A stretch of DNA of 64,000 nt, from contig NC_135550.1 of NCBI RefSeq assembly GCF_964340395.1, forward strand, positions 24,695,176-24,759,175, read 5' to 3'. The notes under the pieces are model-generated. The model was not told the DNA's origin. It made no database searches and saw only the letters and a program-made list of their open reading frames with translations. Within the stretch, counting starts at the first letter, position 1, and every line of letters starts with the position of its first letter. This DNA is from Glandiceps talaboti. Lineage: Eukaryota > Hemichordata > Enteropneusta > Spengelidae. Below are positions 35,451-47,929 of the stretch, piece by piece. The position numbers and the translations under genes are program-made.

Positions 35451-35865
35451 ACAAAGAAAGAACTATTTACAGTTATTGATAAGTGTGACTGCCAAGAATG
35501 CATAACTAAGTGTACAAGTTGTATTAAAGGCCAGTATAATGACAGAGAGATCACAAAGAAGACATTGGCAGTCTCATTTTACAATGTCCACAGAACAACT
35601 CTTGCACACATTGTAACAGTTGTTCCTACTGCACATACATGTAATAGTACACTGTGTGTATATCAATTGTTATGTGTGTGACTTTCACAAAGTATCATAA
35701 CAGTATGACCAAACTGTACAACTCTTTGTCTAGGTTTACAACTTTAATAGTCTGCTTGTTTTTGTGTTCGTCATCTGAAACAGAAATAAAAAAAAAATAT
35801 TTCCTTCAACTGGATGAGAATACTTTTCCAGTGACATCTTTAATATGACAGCAATATGAATATTG

Positions 35866-36250
35866 AGACCCACAGTGGGATATCTAAGGGACAGAGTTAC
35901 TCTGATGGTAATCAAGCTTTTTCAATCTGTCCCCTTTCATCTCTGGAACGTCTTGTCATCACCGACCTGAGCTGCTTCTCCATTCAGCAGTTTTAAAAGC
36001 AGTTTGAAAACATACATTTTCAAGTCGTTTTATGATTAGTCATTTTATATATTTTATTTTTTTGCATGTGAACCTTTTTACTAATATGTTTCTAATATCA
36101 GGACATTTAAAAAAGTTTTAACGTTTTTTTTTTTCTCTTCAAATAGTGTATTTTTGTTGTCTTTTATGTCTGTGTTTGTTTTCCAATCAGTTGTACAGCA
36201 CATTGTGATTATTTTTAATGTAAGTTGCTTTATAAGAATTACAAGATTGT
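35866..36250 (+). pseudogene. 3' end of a non-LTR retrotransposon (decayed)
   Basis: Conceptual translation on + gives SKGQSYSDGNQAFSIC, then after a frame change PFHLWNVLSSPT, a stop, and AASPFSSFKSSLKTYIFKS FYD ending at TAG 36037-36039. The order G.RAFSV..P.LWN.LP...............FK..LK.Y.F is a familiar C-terminal signature of many LINE reverse-transcriptase ORFs (CR1/L2/Rex and related clades). The following sequence, TACAGCACATTGTGATTATT and AAGTTGCTTTATAAGAATTA, resembles LINE 3' UTR phrases. The copy is broken by at least one frameshift and one in-frame stop, and the rest of the reverse transcriptase is missing (5' truncation is usual). The clade is not resolved. Confidence 0.65.
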
Positions 36251-38395
36251 GATTATGATCATTTTGAATGTATACAGTTATACAGTCAGAAACAAACTAT
36301 GAAGAAATAATTTTAAAAATCACTCTGAAATGTGACACAGTTCAAAGTAGTCATGTTTTGAGAAAATTTAAGTTGTATCTAAATATTACAATGATTTTCT
36401 CATCATTTATCCATGAACACATGTACATGAGATCACAACTACTATCATATTGAAGTTCACACTCACTTTGCTCAGTCTTTGTGTGGACAGAAAAGGTGTC
36501 TTCTTTTATAAATAGTGATATAACATAACTCTAAACATTACAACCACTTGCCAACTTCGATTTATTTTCAAAACCCATCCTGATTGTTTCCTTTTACACT
36601 TTAGAAGTGAAACAATCAGTTCAATTGTGAACCATTGAATGAAACTCAATACACAACCATTCTGAGAGATCATTGCGTATGTAGTGTTGGGAAAGCAAAG
36701 TTTGAGTTGCACCCATGAAAATGTGTGTGTATATTTGCAGACACAATGTTTTGAGTGAACCCACATCAGTGATAGACACCTATTTATCAGTAAAACACAC
36801 CAACAAAAGTAGAGACACTTTTAGTGTTTGGTAGCCAATGTGTGTATTTGACATGCCCCCAGGCTGTTCCTAAAGATACTCGCTATGGCGCAGTCAGTCG
36901 GCCATAATGGCCGGGTATCGAATATCATAGTGAACAGTTTGCACAGTATACTGTGACAGCAGAGGTGTCAACGAATGTATCTTCTGTTCTAGCGTAAACA
37001 CGTAGTGTAACCAGGTGGTGCCAGGGTTCTTTCCTCAAGTTACATTAACTCAGCATTGTAAAATGTTGTATTGAAAAATGAATTGAAAATGAAAAAGTTA
37101 GATGGTAATTTCTTGCTGTTATCTGCTGTCGTAATTTCTTGTTTGTTGAGCCGAAAATCAGATAAAAATGAAAAAAAAATCATATGGGCACATATTCCTT
37201 GTTTTTGCTACTTTGAAATTTATTCTGTCTAAAAGTATACAAATGAAGCCCAAATCCATGTTGTAAAGAAAGAAGTCTTAATGAGTTAAATGAAATAGAG
37301 ACGTAGATGGGGTGATATGTAAGATGTGGATCTCTCTATATATAAAGGAGAAGTGGGGGAAATCACCTTGAAGACATTGTGCACACTGCTGACAACATGC
37401 AATGTGAGAAACGTTCCACCTTCTATGCACACATACATGTTGTAACCACTATTATGTAATATACTGTATGTTATACTCTTATTTTTTTTAAATCACAAGT
37501 TACTGCAGACCACATACTAGTACTTCACATCACTTGTGTAAGGTTCTTTTGCAAGTGAATGAGAAGAAGCTCAAACAGCATTCCCAGAGAAAAAACTCAA
37601 ACAGCATATTTTATGTGCTTTAAGGCCATTGTGCAAACCATTTTAGGATCTTTTTAGCCAGGGGATAGAAAAACCATTTGGAACACATCTAATGGAAAAT
37701 GGCAAAATAAAAATAGGAGTGATTGCCTGAAATTACTTTGAAACATCTGTTGACAGCATTGCAAGTATTACTTAGTGGTGAGGAAAGTAGTAATCATTTG
37801 GTTTTTAGAGTCAATTTTCAAGGTTTTTACACTGCCTTTGTATTCCCAAGATTATCAGGTGAAGTCTCTAAGCATATATATTGAAAAATATCTGAAAGTA
37901 CAAAAAACCTTAGTATATTAACTAATGTTTTATTTGTAGTGCAAGTAAACATGATAGGAACCAGCGTAAATCCATAAGAAAACAACCAACATTACAGGAT
38001 AGTGAAGTTTTTAAGTTTAAAATCAGTGTGATTTTATAAGATTTGATAGTAGTACGGATTGGATGAACTGAACTTACCATAAAAGGAAATGTTTTCAAGT
38101 ATTTTCCTCTGTCAAAGCTTATGTCAAGTAGGTATCATAACACAATAGAAGAAAAGGGTTCATCTTTCTCCTTTCTTAAGAAAAACGGGAGATAGAGAGA
38201 GGTAGTTTAGCTTAAGTGCAATCGTGTATTTTATAATGGTTGTCATTTTCATGGAAAAGAGTCAAAATTGTTGCTGTTCTCATTGTTCAAAAATATCGCT
38301 TCAGTCGGTTTTTGGTAGAGAGTGTTTTTTATTGAGGAGACAATGTTATTGAACAGATTTTAAAGTGCATGTTCAGAAATGTTGTTGGAAACAGG
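36251..38395. other. Intronic stretch, no recognisable feature
   Basis: Unique AT-rich sequence. A slightly CpG-richer patch at about 36875-37000 (ACTCGCTATGGCGCAGTCAG) carries no convincing exon. Confidence 0.4.
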
Positions 38396-38399
38396 TGTG

Positions 38400-39215
38400 A
38401 AGTAGGACATACAAGGAGAGAAATGTCTTTTACATATATCATGATGTTGTAGGGGGGGGGGGAACTCAGCCAGTCCTTGTCTTTGACGTACATCATATGA
38501 TGGGAGGGAGAAGGGAGGGAACTCAGCCAGTCTTTGTCTTTGGCGTACATCAGATGATAGGAAGTTGGGGGGGGGGGGGGACTAAGTCGGTCTTTTCAAC
38601 ATACATCAGATGATGGGAGGGGGGGAAACTCAGCCAGTCTTTGTCTTTGGCATACATCAGATGATAGGAAGTTGGGGGGGGGGGGACGGGACTTGGCCAG
38701 TCTTTCCAACATACATCAGATGATGGGAGGGGGGAAACTCAGCCAGTCTTTGTCTTTGACATACATCATATGATGGAAGGGGGGAAACTCAACCAATCTT
38801 TTCGACATACATCAGATGATGGAAGGGGGGAAACTCAACCAATCTTTTTGACATGCATCAGATGATGGGAGGGGTAAACTCAGCTAGTCTTTGTCTTTGA
38901 CATACATCATATGATGGAAGGGGGGAAACTCAACCAATCTTTTCGACATACATCAGATGATGGAAGGGGGGAAACTCAACCAATCTTTTTGACATACATC
39001 AGATGATGGGAGGGGGAAACTCAGCCAGTCTTTTTGACATGCATCAGATGATGGGAGAGGGTAAACTCAGCTAGTCTTTTTGACATGCATCAGATGATGG
39101 GAGGGGTAAACTCAGCCAGTCTTTTTGACATGCATCAGATGATGGGAGAGGGTAAACTCAGCTCGTCTTTGTCTTTGACATACATACATCATGTGACAGG
39201 AGGGGGCACTGGCAC
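38400..39215. repeat. Minisatellite, unit about 45-50 bp, with G runs
   Basis: About 17 units share AAACTCAGCCAGTCTTT, GACATACATCAGATGATGG and a following G run of 3 to 13. Two unit types alternate: one with TTTGTCTTTGACATACATC and a shorter one with TTTTCGACATACATC or TTTTTGACATGCATC. The transcript strand is the G-rich one. Confidence 0.93.
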
Positions 39216-39514
39216 TCATTGTCTCTGTACATACATCTGTTACACATATTTTGATATTATAATAGATGCTTTACTGGTATGGTCAGTTTGAATGTCCCAT
39301 CTAGGCAAAAGAAGACTTACAATCATATGTCTGGAGTATGTTATCATTTCATTAATTCTGGAACTTAGTAGCAAAATGAATAAGAAAATGGTATTCTGGG
39401 ATGTTAATACAGGGTCATAATGATGTGATGGTCAATTTTATTTGGATGTACAGATTGCAAAACTACCATTAATTCTAAGGCCTGATTCAATATACTCTCA
39501 TCTACAGGGTGTTG

Positions 39515-39531
39515 TTGTTGTTGTTGTTGTT
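39515..39531. repeat. (GTT)n short microsatellite
   Basis: Six GTT trinucleotides in tandem. Confidence 0.8.
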
Positions 39532-39643
39532 GCATATTTGGAGTAAGTTGGATGGAATCAAAGTTAAATATATTGGCAGTCTAATTGGACTGCAGATATA
39601 TAGGCAGTTATTTAGTGTTGTGACCACCTGTGGATTATTCACT

Positions 39644-39932
39644 CTAAGTGTTAGACCATAACAATTGCAAATATTGTACGATTTGAACAAAATCACAAAC
39701 TTTAGGTGTTACACCATAACAATTGCAAATATTGTACAATTTGGACAAAATCACAAACTTTAGGTGTTACACCATAACAATTGCAAATATTGTACAATTT
39801 GGACAAAATCACAAACTTTAGGTGTTACACCATAACAATTGCAAATATTGTACAATTTGGACAAAATCACAACTTTAGGTGTTACACCATAACAATTGCA
39901 AATATTGTACAATTTGGACAAAATCACAAACT
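39644..39932. repeat. 58-bp minisatellite, about 5 copies
   Basis: Units of 58 bp share ACACCATAACAATTGCAAAT, ATTGTACAATTTGGACAAAA and TCACAAACTTTAGGTGTT. Copies are nearly identical, with one single-base deletion (ATCACAACTTTAGG) that shifts any reading frame. Confidence 0.95.
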
Positions 39933-42549
39933 TTCAATTGCAATTATACAGAGGAACCTGAGTCATTGTTGTGAACTTTTAAATGTTTTAATAAAAAAAA
40001 AACTGATATGGTGAATGTGATTAACTAGAATTGAGAAAATTTCTGATCGAGAAGATAAAATTCAGTTTTGAATTTAAATATTTTTTTCTTTACTGAGTGC
40101 ATGTAATCCAATTTAAAGAGAAGCACGTATAACTATGGCGATGCAATATATCACAGTCTACATAATACGTACATACAACAAAAATTATGGCTGTCCTAGC
40201 AACCAAATGATACCAACAAAATGTGTGACTAGGAATTTGGTGTTTTATGTTTACTTTGTAGTGACTGATTTGCTTACTGGGACAGCCCGTTTTGGAATTT
40301 CAGCTTAGGTTAAGTAAATACTTCCAACACTTAGCGTATCATTGAATGAATTTAGATGACGAATCAAGTACAGTTGTAAGAGGAAACAATGCTCGTTGTC
40401 GTAAATAATACATCGATTGATTTGTAATATTAGGATGGTGATTTTTTGTGTAAAAGTTGAATACAGTTCTCTATTACACGATAGATTTTAACAAAATTCA
40501 AATTTTAAAAAAAATATTTAGTTTCACTCCACAACTGCTATAGGTTGTGGCTGATAACATACAAATATGTTGTACATTCTGATAAGTAACAATATATTTT
40601 TGATAAAACGACACCCAATCCACATGCATAAAATAATTTTGGGGACTTTTTGCACAAATAAAATATGAAAGACATTTCAAAAAAAATATTTTTTAATGTA
40701 AATTGTAATGTTAGAAAAAAAAACTATTCCTTAATTTTTGAAGGGATTGGGGAAAAAATTGACCCAATTTTGTAAGAGATGAAAGAAGTTACCCCAGGCT
40801 TGAAAAAAGTAGATTTTAAAATGTTCATTAGATTTCTATTGTAGTATTCCGCCAGTGAGAGATATATGCCTGGCATTTAATGTTTAGAAGAAGACAAGAG
40901 GCAATTGAATGATATCAAAGGAACCTCTCCCATTGTTTAAGCAGCTGTAAAGCACTTTGGAGGAGATACCACAAGATAGTACAAAGCAGAGAGAAAACAA
41001 TTCTAGTCATCAAACTTTCTTTTGCCAAATATCCCCAGGAAAGAAGTTCCTGTGTCCACATATTGATGGAGGAGATTTTGCTAACTTGTATGCATTTTGT
41101 TTGTGTTTGCCAAAGTGAGATGCTTTGTTTGAAATGAAGGGATAACTGAGGTGGGAGATTCCCACCTGCAACAACAGCTAGAAACTAAAACAGTTATGTG
41201 CCAAGGGGGGACTAACTTTAACTGACAGCAAACATAGAGAAGCAGGCTACTAACTGTTAACACAGTTAATACTGCACTGTAAAGCCACTGTATTCCACTC
41301 TCAAGTAGGTGACAAGTCTTCTCTCCTGGTCTACCCTCGTTGACTTCACAAATTCTTGACACCAAAATAAAGACATTTCATTTGTCTATGTTCTTTGAGG
41401 GTTCTCGGAATCTCCCCACAGTGTGTTGTAATAATTGATAGCAGTAATCCCGATAATGGTCTCCTATGTGTTCAGGGACATCATTTTGACAAAGTTCTCA
41501 TCAAATTTTCTGTTTGCAATAAATGATTCAGTGAAGTCTGTTGTAGGCTATAGGCTAGGAAAGCCACAGGGATATTGTAGCTGTATGTGGAGCATTTACT
41601 ACTACTACTGATGGTCCCTGTCAAACGACTCCTATTGGACAAGTAAAGATATGTCCTACAGATTGTGAGATGTTAAGGTTATTCTAGAGTACCATAGGAT
41701 TAAAATCATGCAAAGGTTAAGACATAACACTTCAGGAACACTAGTATTGAAATAGTTCAATCACTAGTTTCGTGATTTCACAAATTAATAAACTGTGCCC
41801 TGCATAAAGTATTGGTTTCTTATTCATGTATATTGTTTTTGCGCACTGGAAAAAATGTTCAGCTTAACAAAATATTCTTCGTTACATCGTACATGAAGAG
41901 AACTCATTGTAAAACTAGTGCACTATGGCATATTACAAAGCTATAGAAACCTGTTTGGTATTCCTAAGGGGGTCGACATACTTTGAATGATGTAGTATAT
42001 CTGTGAATTGTTGGCAAGTGATATCACTACTAAACCATGATAGCACTCATTACACATATAAAATCCACAAGTGACAGTTTTTTTCCATAATTTGTTGACA
42101 AATTTGAATTTATGTTGGACTTGAATGAAACTGTTGATCATTATCAGTAAACACACACTAACAATTCTTGTAGATGTAATCATTACATTTTGCAAATTTT
42201 CATTTAAAAAATGGAATCTCAATATTTTTGTGAGAGAAAAAAGTCCAAAAAGTTTATGCTTAATACTTCCATTCGTGTAAGGTTTTGAAAAAAGAAGGGA
42301 GAATTGATAATGTAAGAAGGATGCGTAAATCAGCTCATTGGAAGCAGTCATTCAGAAATACTGTACTGTGGGAAGATTGTCAGTGAAGTGAAAAAAAAAA
42401 CCATTCCAGTAGCTTTATAGTTATGTCAATATTCTTATCACCCTTCATGCCCTAATTACTTATTTCTATTCTCATAAGTGTTCACCCAACAACTCAATTT
42501 TATTAATTGTTGTAATGTTTGACATGACTATTTTCCTTTCATCCATCAG
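39933..42549. other. Intronic stretch before the second exon
   Basis: AT-rich unique sequence; a phrase at 40180-40290 (GGCTGTCCTAGCAACC and CTGGGACAGCCC) forms short facing matches. No exon is seen until 42550. A minus frame at 41941-42351 (about 136 codons) has no signature. Confidence 0.4.
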
Positions 42550-42742
42550 ATCTAACTATGGGCAGTCATCAAATACAGGCTGGTCTCAGAACTGGCAGTC
42601 TCAGGGCGGTGCCTACCAACAAAATCAACAACGATATCAGCAACAGCAGCAACAGGGTGGCTATGGACATACTAGCAGTCCCCATTCATCTCAGGGGTAT
42701 GGCAACTGGACTCAGCAAGGACAGAATTCAAACAGACAGCTG
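42550..42742 (+). CDS. Internal exon: Q/G/Y/S-rich prion-like tail of an RNA-binding-type protein
   Basis: Acceptor CATCCATCAG and donor CAGCTG|GTAAGG bound a 193-nt exon. It starts with one base (A) that completes the AG from exon 9085-9145, then reads 64 codons: SNYGQSSNTGWSQNWQSQGG, AYQQNQQRYQQQQQQGGYGH, TSSPHSSQGYGNWTQQGQNS, NRQL. Gln, Gly, Tyr, Ser and Asn dominate, with a run of six Gln, and there are almost no acidic residues. Such tails are typical of hnRNPs and other nuclear RNA-binding proteins and drive condensation; that role is family knowledge, not visible here. A different frame (GSHQIQAGLRTG...) overlaps it and is a shadow. The exon ends in phase 0 and joins 50147 exactly. This is the most convincing coding segment in the window. 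Confidence 0.85.
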
Positions 42743-43424
42743 GTAAGGAATGGGTTGTTTTTGTTGTTGAAGTGTGTACCCAACTCTCCATGTGACATAC
42801 TATTCATCTTCATTCTTCATTTTGATGGCGAGACCACAGACCTAATCACCCCTAAAGCATGATAGATAACAAAAGAGTCATAAAGGGAAAGACTATTAAT
42901 AAAATGATGAATTCAGTCCTGACATCACGTTAATGATATTGATCAAAAGACAAAAATGTGTACGAGGAGTAATGAAAGTCTTCCTACAATAGTTTCTTAG
43001 TCTCAAGTACATTTTCATAATGTCGGCGACGTGTGTCCCACCATTGATTCTCAAGGAAGTAGATGGGTAGTTTGTGCCTCCACAAACACTCTCAAGTTTT
43101 TTTTTTCAACTGTTTGATAGAGGGTAACAAAGTCAACACAAGAATCAAAATAACATCCAGGTATGAGTTAGCATGTAAAGAATGAATATACTGCCTAGAA
43201 TAAGATTGTCATAGAAAGGTCAGAAACAAATCTGTGCATTTTTTTTACCTCACAAGCGAATCATAAAGATACACGACTTTACAAGCCAACAATTTTAATG
43301 GTACTAAACTCAACTTAGGAATGAATGTAACATCTCTTCAAAAAGACACTCCAAGTAGCTACCTAGAGTTAGAAGGGTTTCAAGACCGTCTAAAACTAAC
43401 ATCTACGACAGATTCCCTGAAACT

Positions 43425-43640
43425 ATTGTAAACTTTTGTGATGTGTTGGTATGTGTGACTATGGCTTGTCCCCTGAAACTATTTTAAACTTGTGTGGTGT
43501 GTGGGTAATGTGTGACTATGGTTTGTCACCTGAAATCATCTTAACTTGTGTATTGTGTGGGCATGTGTGACTTGCCCCCTGAAATCATCTAAACTTGTGT
43601 AGTGTGTGGGTATGTGTGACTGATCAGGAGTGGCCAGAAT
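43425..43640. repeat. Minisatellite, unit about 55 bp, four copies
   Basis: Units share CCTGAAA(C/T)(T/C)AT, TAAACTTGTGT, GTGTG(G/T)GTATGTGTGACT and TGTCCC or TGCCCC. Copies differ by small indels. Confidence 0.85.
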
Positions 43641-44150
43641 AGAATGCCAACATGTAAATAGGGATCGTATAAAGTTAGGAAAGAATAGATAATGAAAGTG
43701 TGGTTACAACAGTTTGAAATTTTTGAAGTGCGAAAGAGTGAGGAAGAGCATGACTTACAAACTTTAAACCTGAGTGAAATTGATGCAAAAACTAAAACTG
43801 ATTTATAATATAATGTCAGTCAGCCAAGGGAGGCTGCACAACACTCAATTCAAAGGATCTATTAAAGTAAAAAGTCATATTTTTTTGCTCCAGGAATTAG
43901 AGGCCACTATTTTCAGAACTAGATTAAAAGCTATGTTTTATTATAATTCCCTCTGGATACAAACATCATATTGCATCTAAATCTGTTACAAAAAGCTATG
44001 TATTGAGGCTATATTTCAATATTTTTTTGTCTTTTGTAGTCAATCTATGAAAATGGAATGTATACCATGATTGGTATTACCATGCTGAGCATTTGTTTTA
44101 CTTCCTATTAAGACCACATAGTAACATAGTTTGGAAGTATAGCTACCCAC

Positions 44151-44315
44151 ATGCATGCATGCATACATACATACATACATACATACATACATACATACAT
44201 ACATACATACATACATACATACATACATACATACATACATACATGCATACATACATACATACAGACAGACAGACAGACAGACATACACACGCATGCACGT
44301 ACGTGCACACACACG

Positions 44316-44387
<72 letters not shown>

Positions 44388-44392
44388 CATAC
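44151..44392. repeat. (CATA)n / (CAGA)n / (CA)n compound microsatellite
   Basis: CATG and CATA tetramers (to about 44264) are followed by CAGA tetramers and then CA dinucleotides. The sense transcript carries CAUA repeats. Frames through it are artefacts. Confidence 0.97.
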
Positions 44393-44534
44393 ACTGCTTG
44401 CCTGCCCTCTTAGGCAGTCACACACGTACTGACAAGCAGCTGTTGCCCTTGAGATATGAAATATTTTGTTTGCCCATGCTACAATGTCTAGAACATGTTC
44501 ATAGATTACAACACCATATCACACTTTGTCAGTT

Positions 44535-44675
44535 CAGTGAACCACACATGCACACCTCCCAAACAGATCCTCCCCTGCCTACAGAAGTTGAGTGTGTTCA
44601 ACCCATTGTTTGTTCAATTTACCCACAAATGTACACCTCCCAAATAGACGCTCCCCCGCCTACAGAAGGTGAGCA
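44535..44675. repeat. Tandem duplication, about 90-100 bp
   Basis: Two copies share CACA(C/A)ATG.ACACCTCCCAAA, AGA(T/C)(C/G)CTCCCC(T/C)GCC and TACAGAAG. In one + frame they read HMHTSQTDPPLPTEV and QMYTSQIDAPPPTEG, and the second copy ends in a good donor-like GAAG|GTGAGC. No clear acceptor was found and the phase does not fit the flanking exons, so I list it as a repeat. Confidence 0.6.
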
Positions 44676-44749
44676 TTCAGCCAGGCCAAACATGATCTAC
44701 AGTTATTCATTGGTTGCCATAGTTACTGTAATGATAATACAGAGCTAGA

Positions 44750-47100
44750 TTCAATTGTTAAAACTACTCAATTATCGACATTAAAATGATAAAACTTTGT
44801 TTACTAAGAAGGTGACTAATGAGAACGTTAGTCAGTCAGCTTTTAAATTGTAAATATTAGTCTATCAATAGCCCAACCATGAAATTTTCATCCAAAGATT
44901 TGCCTTGAACACACTAAAAGCATGCAGATAATCAACCTGATCTACTTGCTCAATCTGGTATTCAGATCGTGTTTGCTTCCCACAATGCAAAGGAAATGAG
45001 ATCATTTCATAACCTGATCCTAATGCACAATGGAAGCGAACAGTGGACTGGTGCATGATGGGAAATAGTGTAGACTTTCGATTTGTGGTGCAATGACAGG
45101 TTTATTACAGCCAGCATATATGACAATTCTACTTCACTTTATCCTTTGAAAGGGTGTAATTATGAAGAATTTACTGGAAAAATGGTATTAACTCTCCTTA
45201 GCAGTAATAAAAGACTTATGGCATCTAATCTGCATAAAAATGTACCAGTTTTTAATAGTCCTATTCATTGAATCGTCTTTTTTTGTGAATAGCATTTAAT
45301 TCTTGCAAATAATAATATCAGTTTAGTAGAACTTTGAAGTATGCTGCTAGTCATTAGTTTGTTTTCATGTCACTATTATGCTGAAGTCACGAATATTCTG
45401 TTCTAATTTGGATTAAAAATGCATGTTATTTGCCCCTAAACAAAATGTCTATATGGCTATGCTGTATACTGCCAATGGAAGTAATCAATAAACCAACTTT
45501 TAATTTCATTATTACAACAAATATTTACTGCAAGACTCCCCATCCGTCATTTAGGTTTCATTAGATGTTAGGTTGGTAGCTTTCTTCGACTCACACACAC
45601 AAAATTAAAAGTATTGTCTCCGAGATATGAAAAGATAAATGCCAAAACGTGATGCCAGGAATAGAAAACACCAAAGGTTTCGATGAAATGGGATAAATTG
45701 TCATCACAACAGGTTGACATTACCGAGATAAGGCGAGGTAGATACTTAATGGTTTTCACCATCTTGTCAATAGATTGAATGCTCAGGTGTTTCAAATGTG
45801 CATTAAGACACCATTTTTTTAAAAATTCAGCAGTAGTAGAACTGCTAGAATCACACAAAAATTACATCTACCCTAATATACAAAGAATGATTTGACTGCT
45901 TCTAGTTTGTCATGAAAGCTTGGGTGCAGTCTAGTCTACAGTGGGGCTATCTTTCATAACATGGAGGACCATTTTGTGATAGCATTGTGCTTTAAAGAAC
46001 TTAAAATTTGTTCTCCATTTTATTGCAATACTTTCTAGTATGAAATGTAGATTAGTTTATTTTGTGATGTAGCAGATGATAAATTTAGATTAAATACATA
46101 CCATGTGGAGGGTCTATGATTCCATTCATAGTATTTTGCTATCTTTTAGAAGAGGCAAGGAACCAATGACAGAAAAAGTCAGTGTGAGTGTTTATTGGGG
46201 TATGATAGTCATCAATATACAAAAAACATACCCTCATCCAGCTTTAATTAAGTGTTTGTGATGTCCTGGGGAAGGGAGGGGGTACTCCTCTATTGCTATA
46301 GCTATATGTGCTCTCCTTTAGGATCTGTTTTCTAGCCCTCTGGTCAAATAACAAAATGGGGTCTACAGTTGGCAGCATTGGCCACTCTTACTCCCCCCCC
46401 CCCATAGGATAGTCACCACATATAGAGAACATACACTCATCTTCATCTCACATTCAAAACTTTAAATTGAGCATTTATTGTGGTAGAATAATCACCAAAA
46501 TCCAGCAAACGTCCTATCGTATATTCTAAACTTTAGTTGAAGGTGATATTCCTTACAAGTTGGATGACTAAGTTTATCTAAATGTTTGTAAAAGTGAACT
46601 GACTCAAGACTTTAATGCATTTTGAATGGATGCATGCAAAAGACAAGTTTAAGCAGGTCTCATTGTTGAATTGAAGAGAGGCGATGACATGATTATATCA
46701 GTATATAATATTTCAGGTAATTTCTGAAGTAGATCAGCCAGCAATGTCTGTAAATTGATCATTTATTTTCAGGCCCCTACTTGATCACAATGTATTTTAT
46801 GTTCCAACAATAGGTAAACTACTATTCTTTGGATCTGAACTTTAATCAATTTCAAATTCCCATTTCAATTTGGCACACACTAATTGCTATCCATTAAGGC
46901 CTGTTCCAAAGTTTGGTCAAAGCTATGAAATATAGATGAGACTTGAAAAACTCTCCCTTTTTTATAGAAGCCAACCAATTTGGCTACCTTCTCTGCATCA
47001 AATTAGATTTCCTCAATTACCCCTAATAATTTCTTGTTGTCTCCGAAGGCAGTTAAGGTAGTCTCCGCCATCATGATTCCAGAAAGCATCCTAATTTAAG
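44750..47100. other. Intronic stretch, no supported feature
   Basis: AT-rich unique sequence. A minus frame at 45568-45853 with an acceptor-like GATTCTAG is open for about 95 codons but shows no family signature. A short C run lies near 46394-46403. Confidence 0.4.
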
Positions 47101-47109
47101 AAGCACAGC

Positions 47110-47149
47110 TAAACATACATCATACAAATGTATGTACATACATATATAG

Positions 47150-47180
<31 letters not shown>

Positions 47181-47231
47181 CATACATACATACATACATA
47201 CATACATACATACATACATACATACATACAT

Positions 47232-47266
<35 letters not shown>

Positions 47267-47335
47267 TACACATACACATACACACATACATACATACATA
47301 CATACATACATACATACATACATACATACATACAC
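47110..47335. repeat. (CATA)n / (CA)n microsatellite
   Basis: CATA tetramers (47147-47247), a CA block, then CATA again to 47333. The sense transcript carries CAUA repeats. It lies 2.8 kb upstream of the terminal exon. Confidence 0.97.
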
Positions 47336-47783
47336 ATGTTTCAAAATGACTAGCTCACACCCTTTAAATGTTTCTAATATCTTCTTGTGCTAACAGATGA
47401 TATTTCATCCAGCTAAAAAACCTGTCAGTTCTAACACATTATAATGCCTTCACAGCAAAAGACATGATTCTTACTTCCAATCAGTATTTTGTATCCATGA
47501 AATGAAGTCCATCTTAAAGTAGTAAAGTATCAAAAAATTGGAACGAAAAAAAATAGTTGCAAATCTCCTCATTTGAATGGCAAACACTTGCCTATTGTAT
47601 ATGCAGTGAGAGTCCATTAATGAATTTATACTTAATATTGGTAGTTCATTGTAGAAAGCGTGTAGCAAGTGGGAATCGTTTTACTGGCCTATTATTTCCT
47701 TCAACTTAGTCCATTCAGTCTGCTTATCACAGAAGCACCCTTCTGAAAATCAGTAACAATGCCCGACTCTTTTCCCCACTCCA

Positions 47784-47914
47784 TTACTCATTCAACTCTT
47801 TTTCCATAAGTTTCATCGGGACTCTTTTGTAGCGAGGACTTCCTGTAAATCCTGTGTAGTCGTTTTGTTGTATGGGTTGCTGACACAAAGGTCTTCCTCC
47901 CTTGTAATTAGCAT
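47784..47914 (-). CDS. Possible terminal exon of a minus-strand nested gene
   Basis: On the minus strand an acceptor (TTTTCTTTTGCAG) is followed by 131 nt. With two leading bases it reads ANYKGGRPLCQQPIQQNDYT, GFTGSPRYKRVPMKLMEKEL, NE and then TAA. The composition (K, R, Q, P, Y, few F/I/L) is unlike chance frames nearby, and the polypyrimidine tract is good. I recognise no family, found no matching upstream exon with a phase-1 donor, and saw no clear minus-strand poly-A signal. It may be a nested gene, an exonised repeat or chance. Confidence 0.25.
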
Positions 47915-47929
47915 CTGCAAAAGAAAATA

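Noticed and set aside
35415-35681. 88-codon + frame with several cysteines (CDCQECITKCTSCIKG)
   Set aside because: The Cys spacing resembles no zinc-binding pattern I know. It begins inside a tandem repeat and lacks splice sites.
41941-42351. 136-codon minus frame
   Set aside because: AT-rich chance composition (F, L, N, K, I) with no signature.
42558-42746. Alternative + frame over the 42550 exon (…GSHQIQAGLRTGSLRAV…)
   Set aside because: A shadow of the Q/G/Y-rich frame, which joins in phase to both neighbouring exons and has the expected composition.
45568-45853. Minus frame of about 95 codons after an acceptor-like GATTCTAG
   Set aside because: No family recognised, no upstream exon. 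It cannot be the terminal exon of the same gene as 47784-47914, since both end in a stop.
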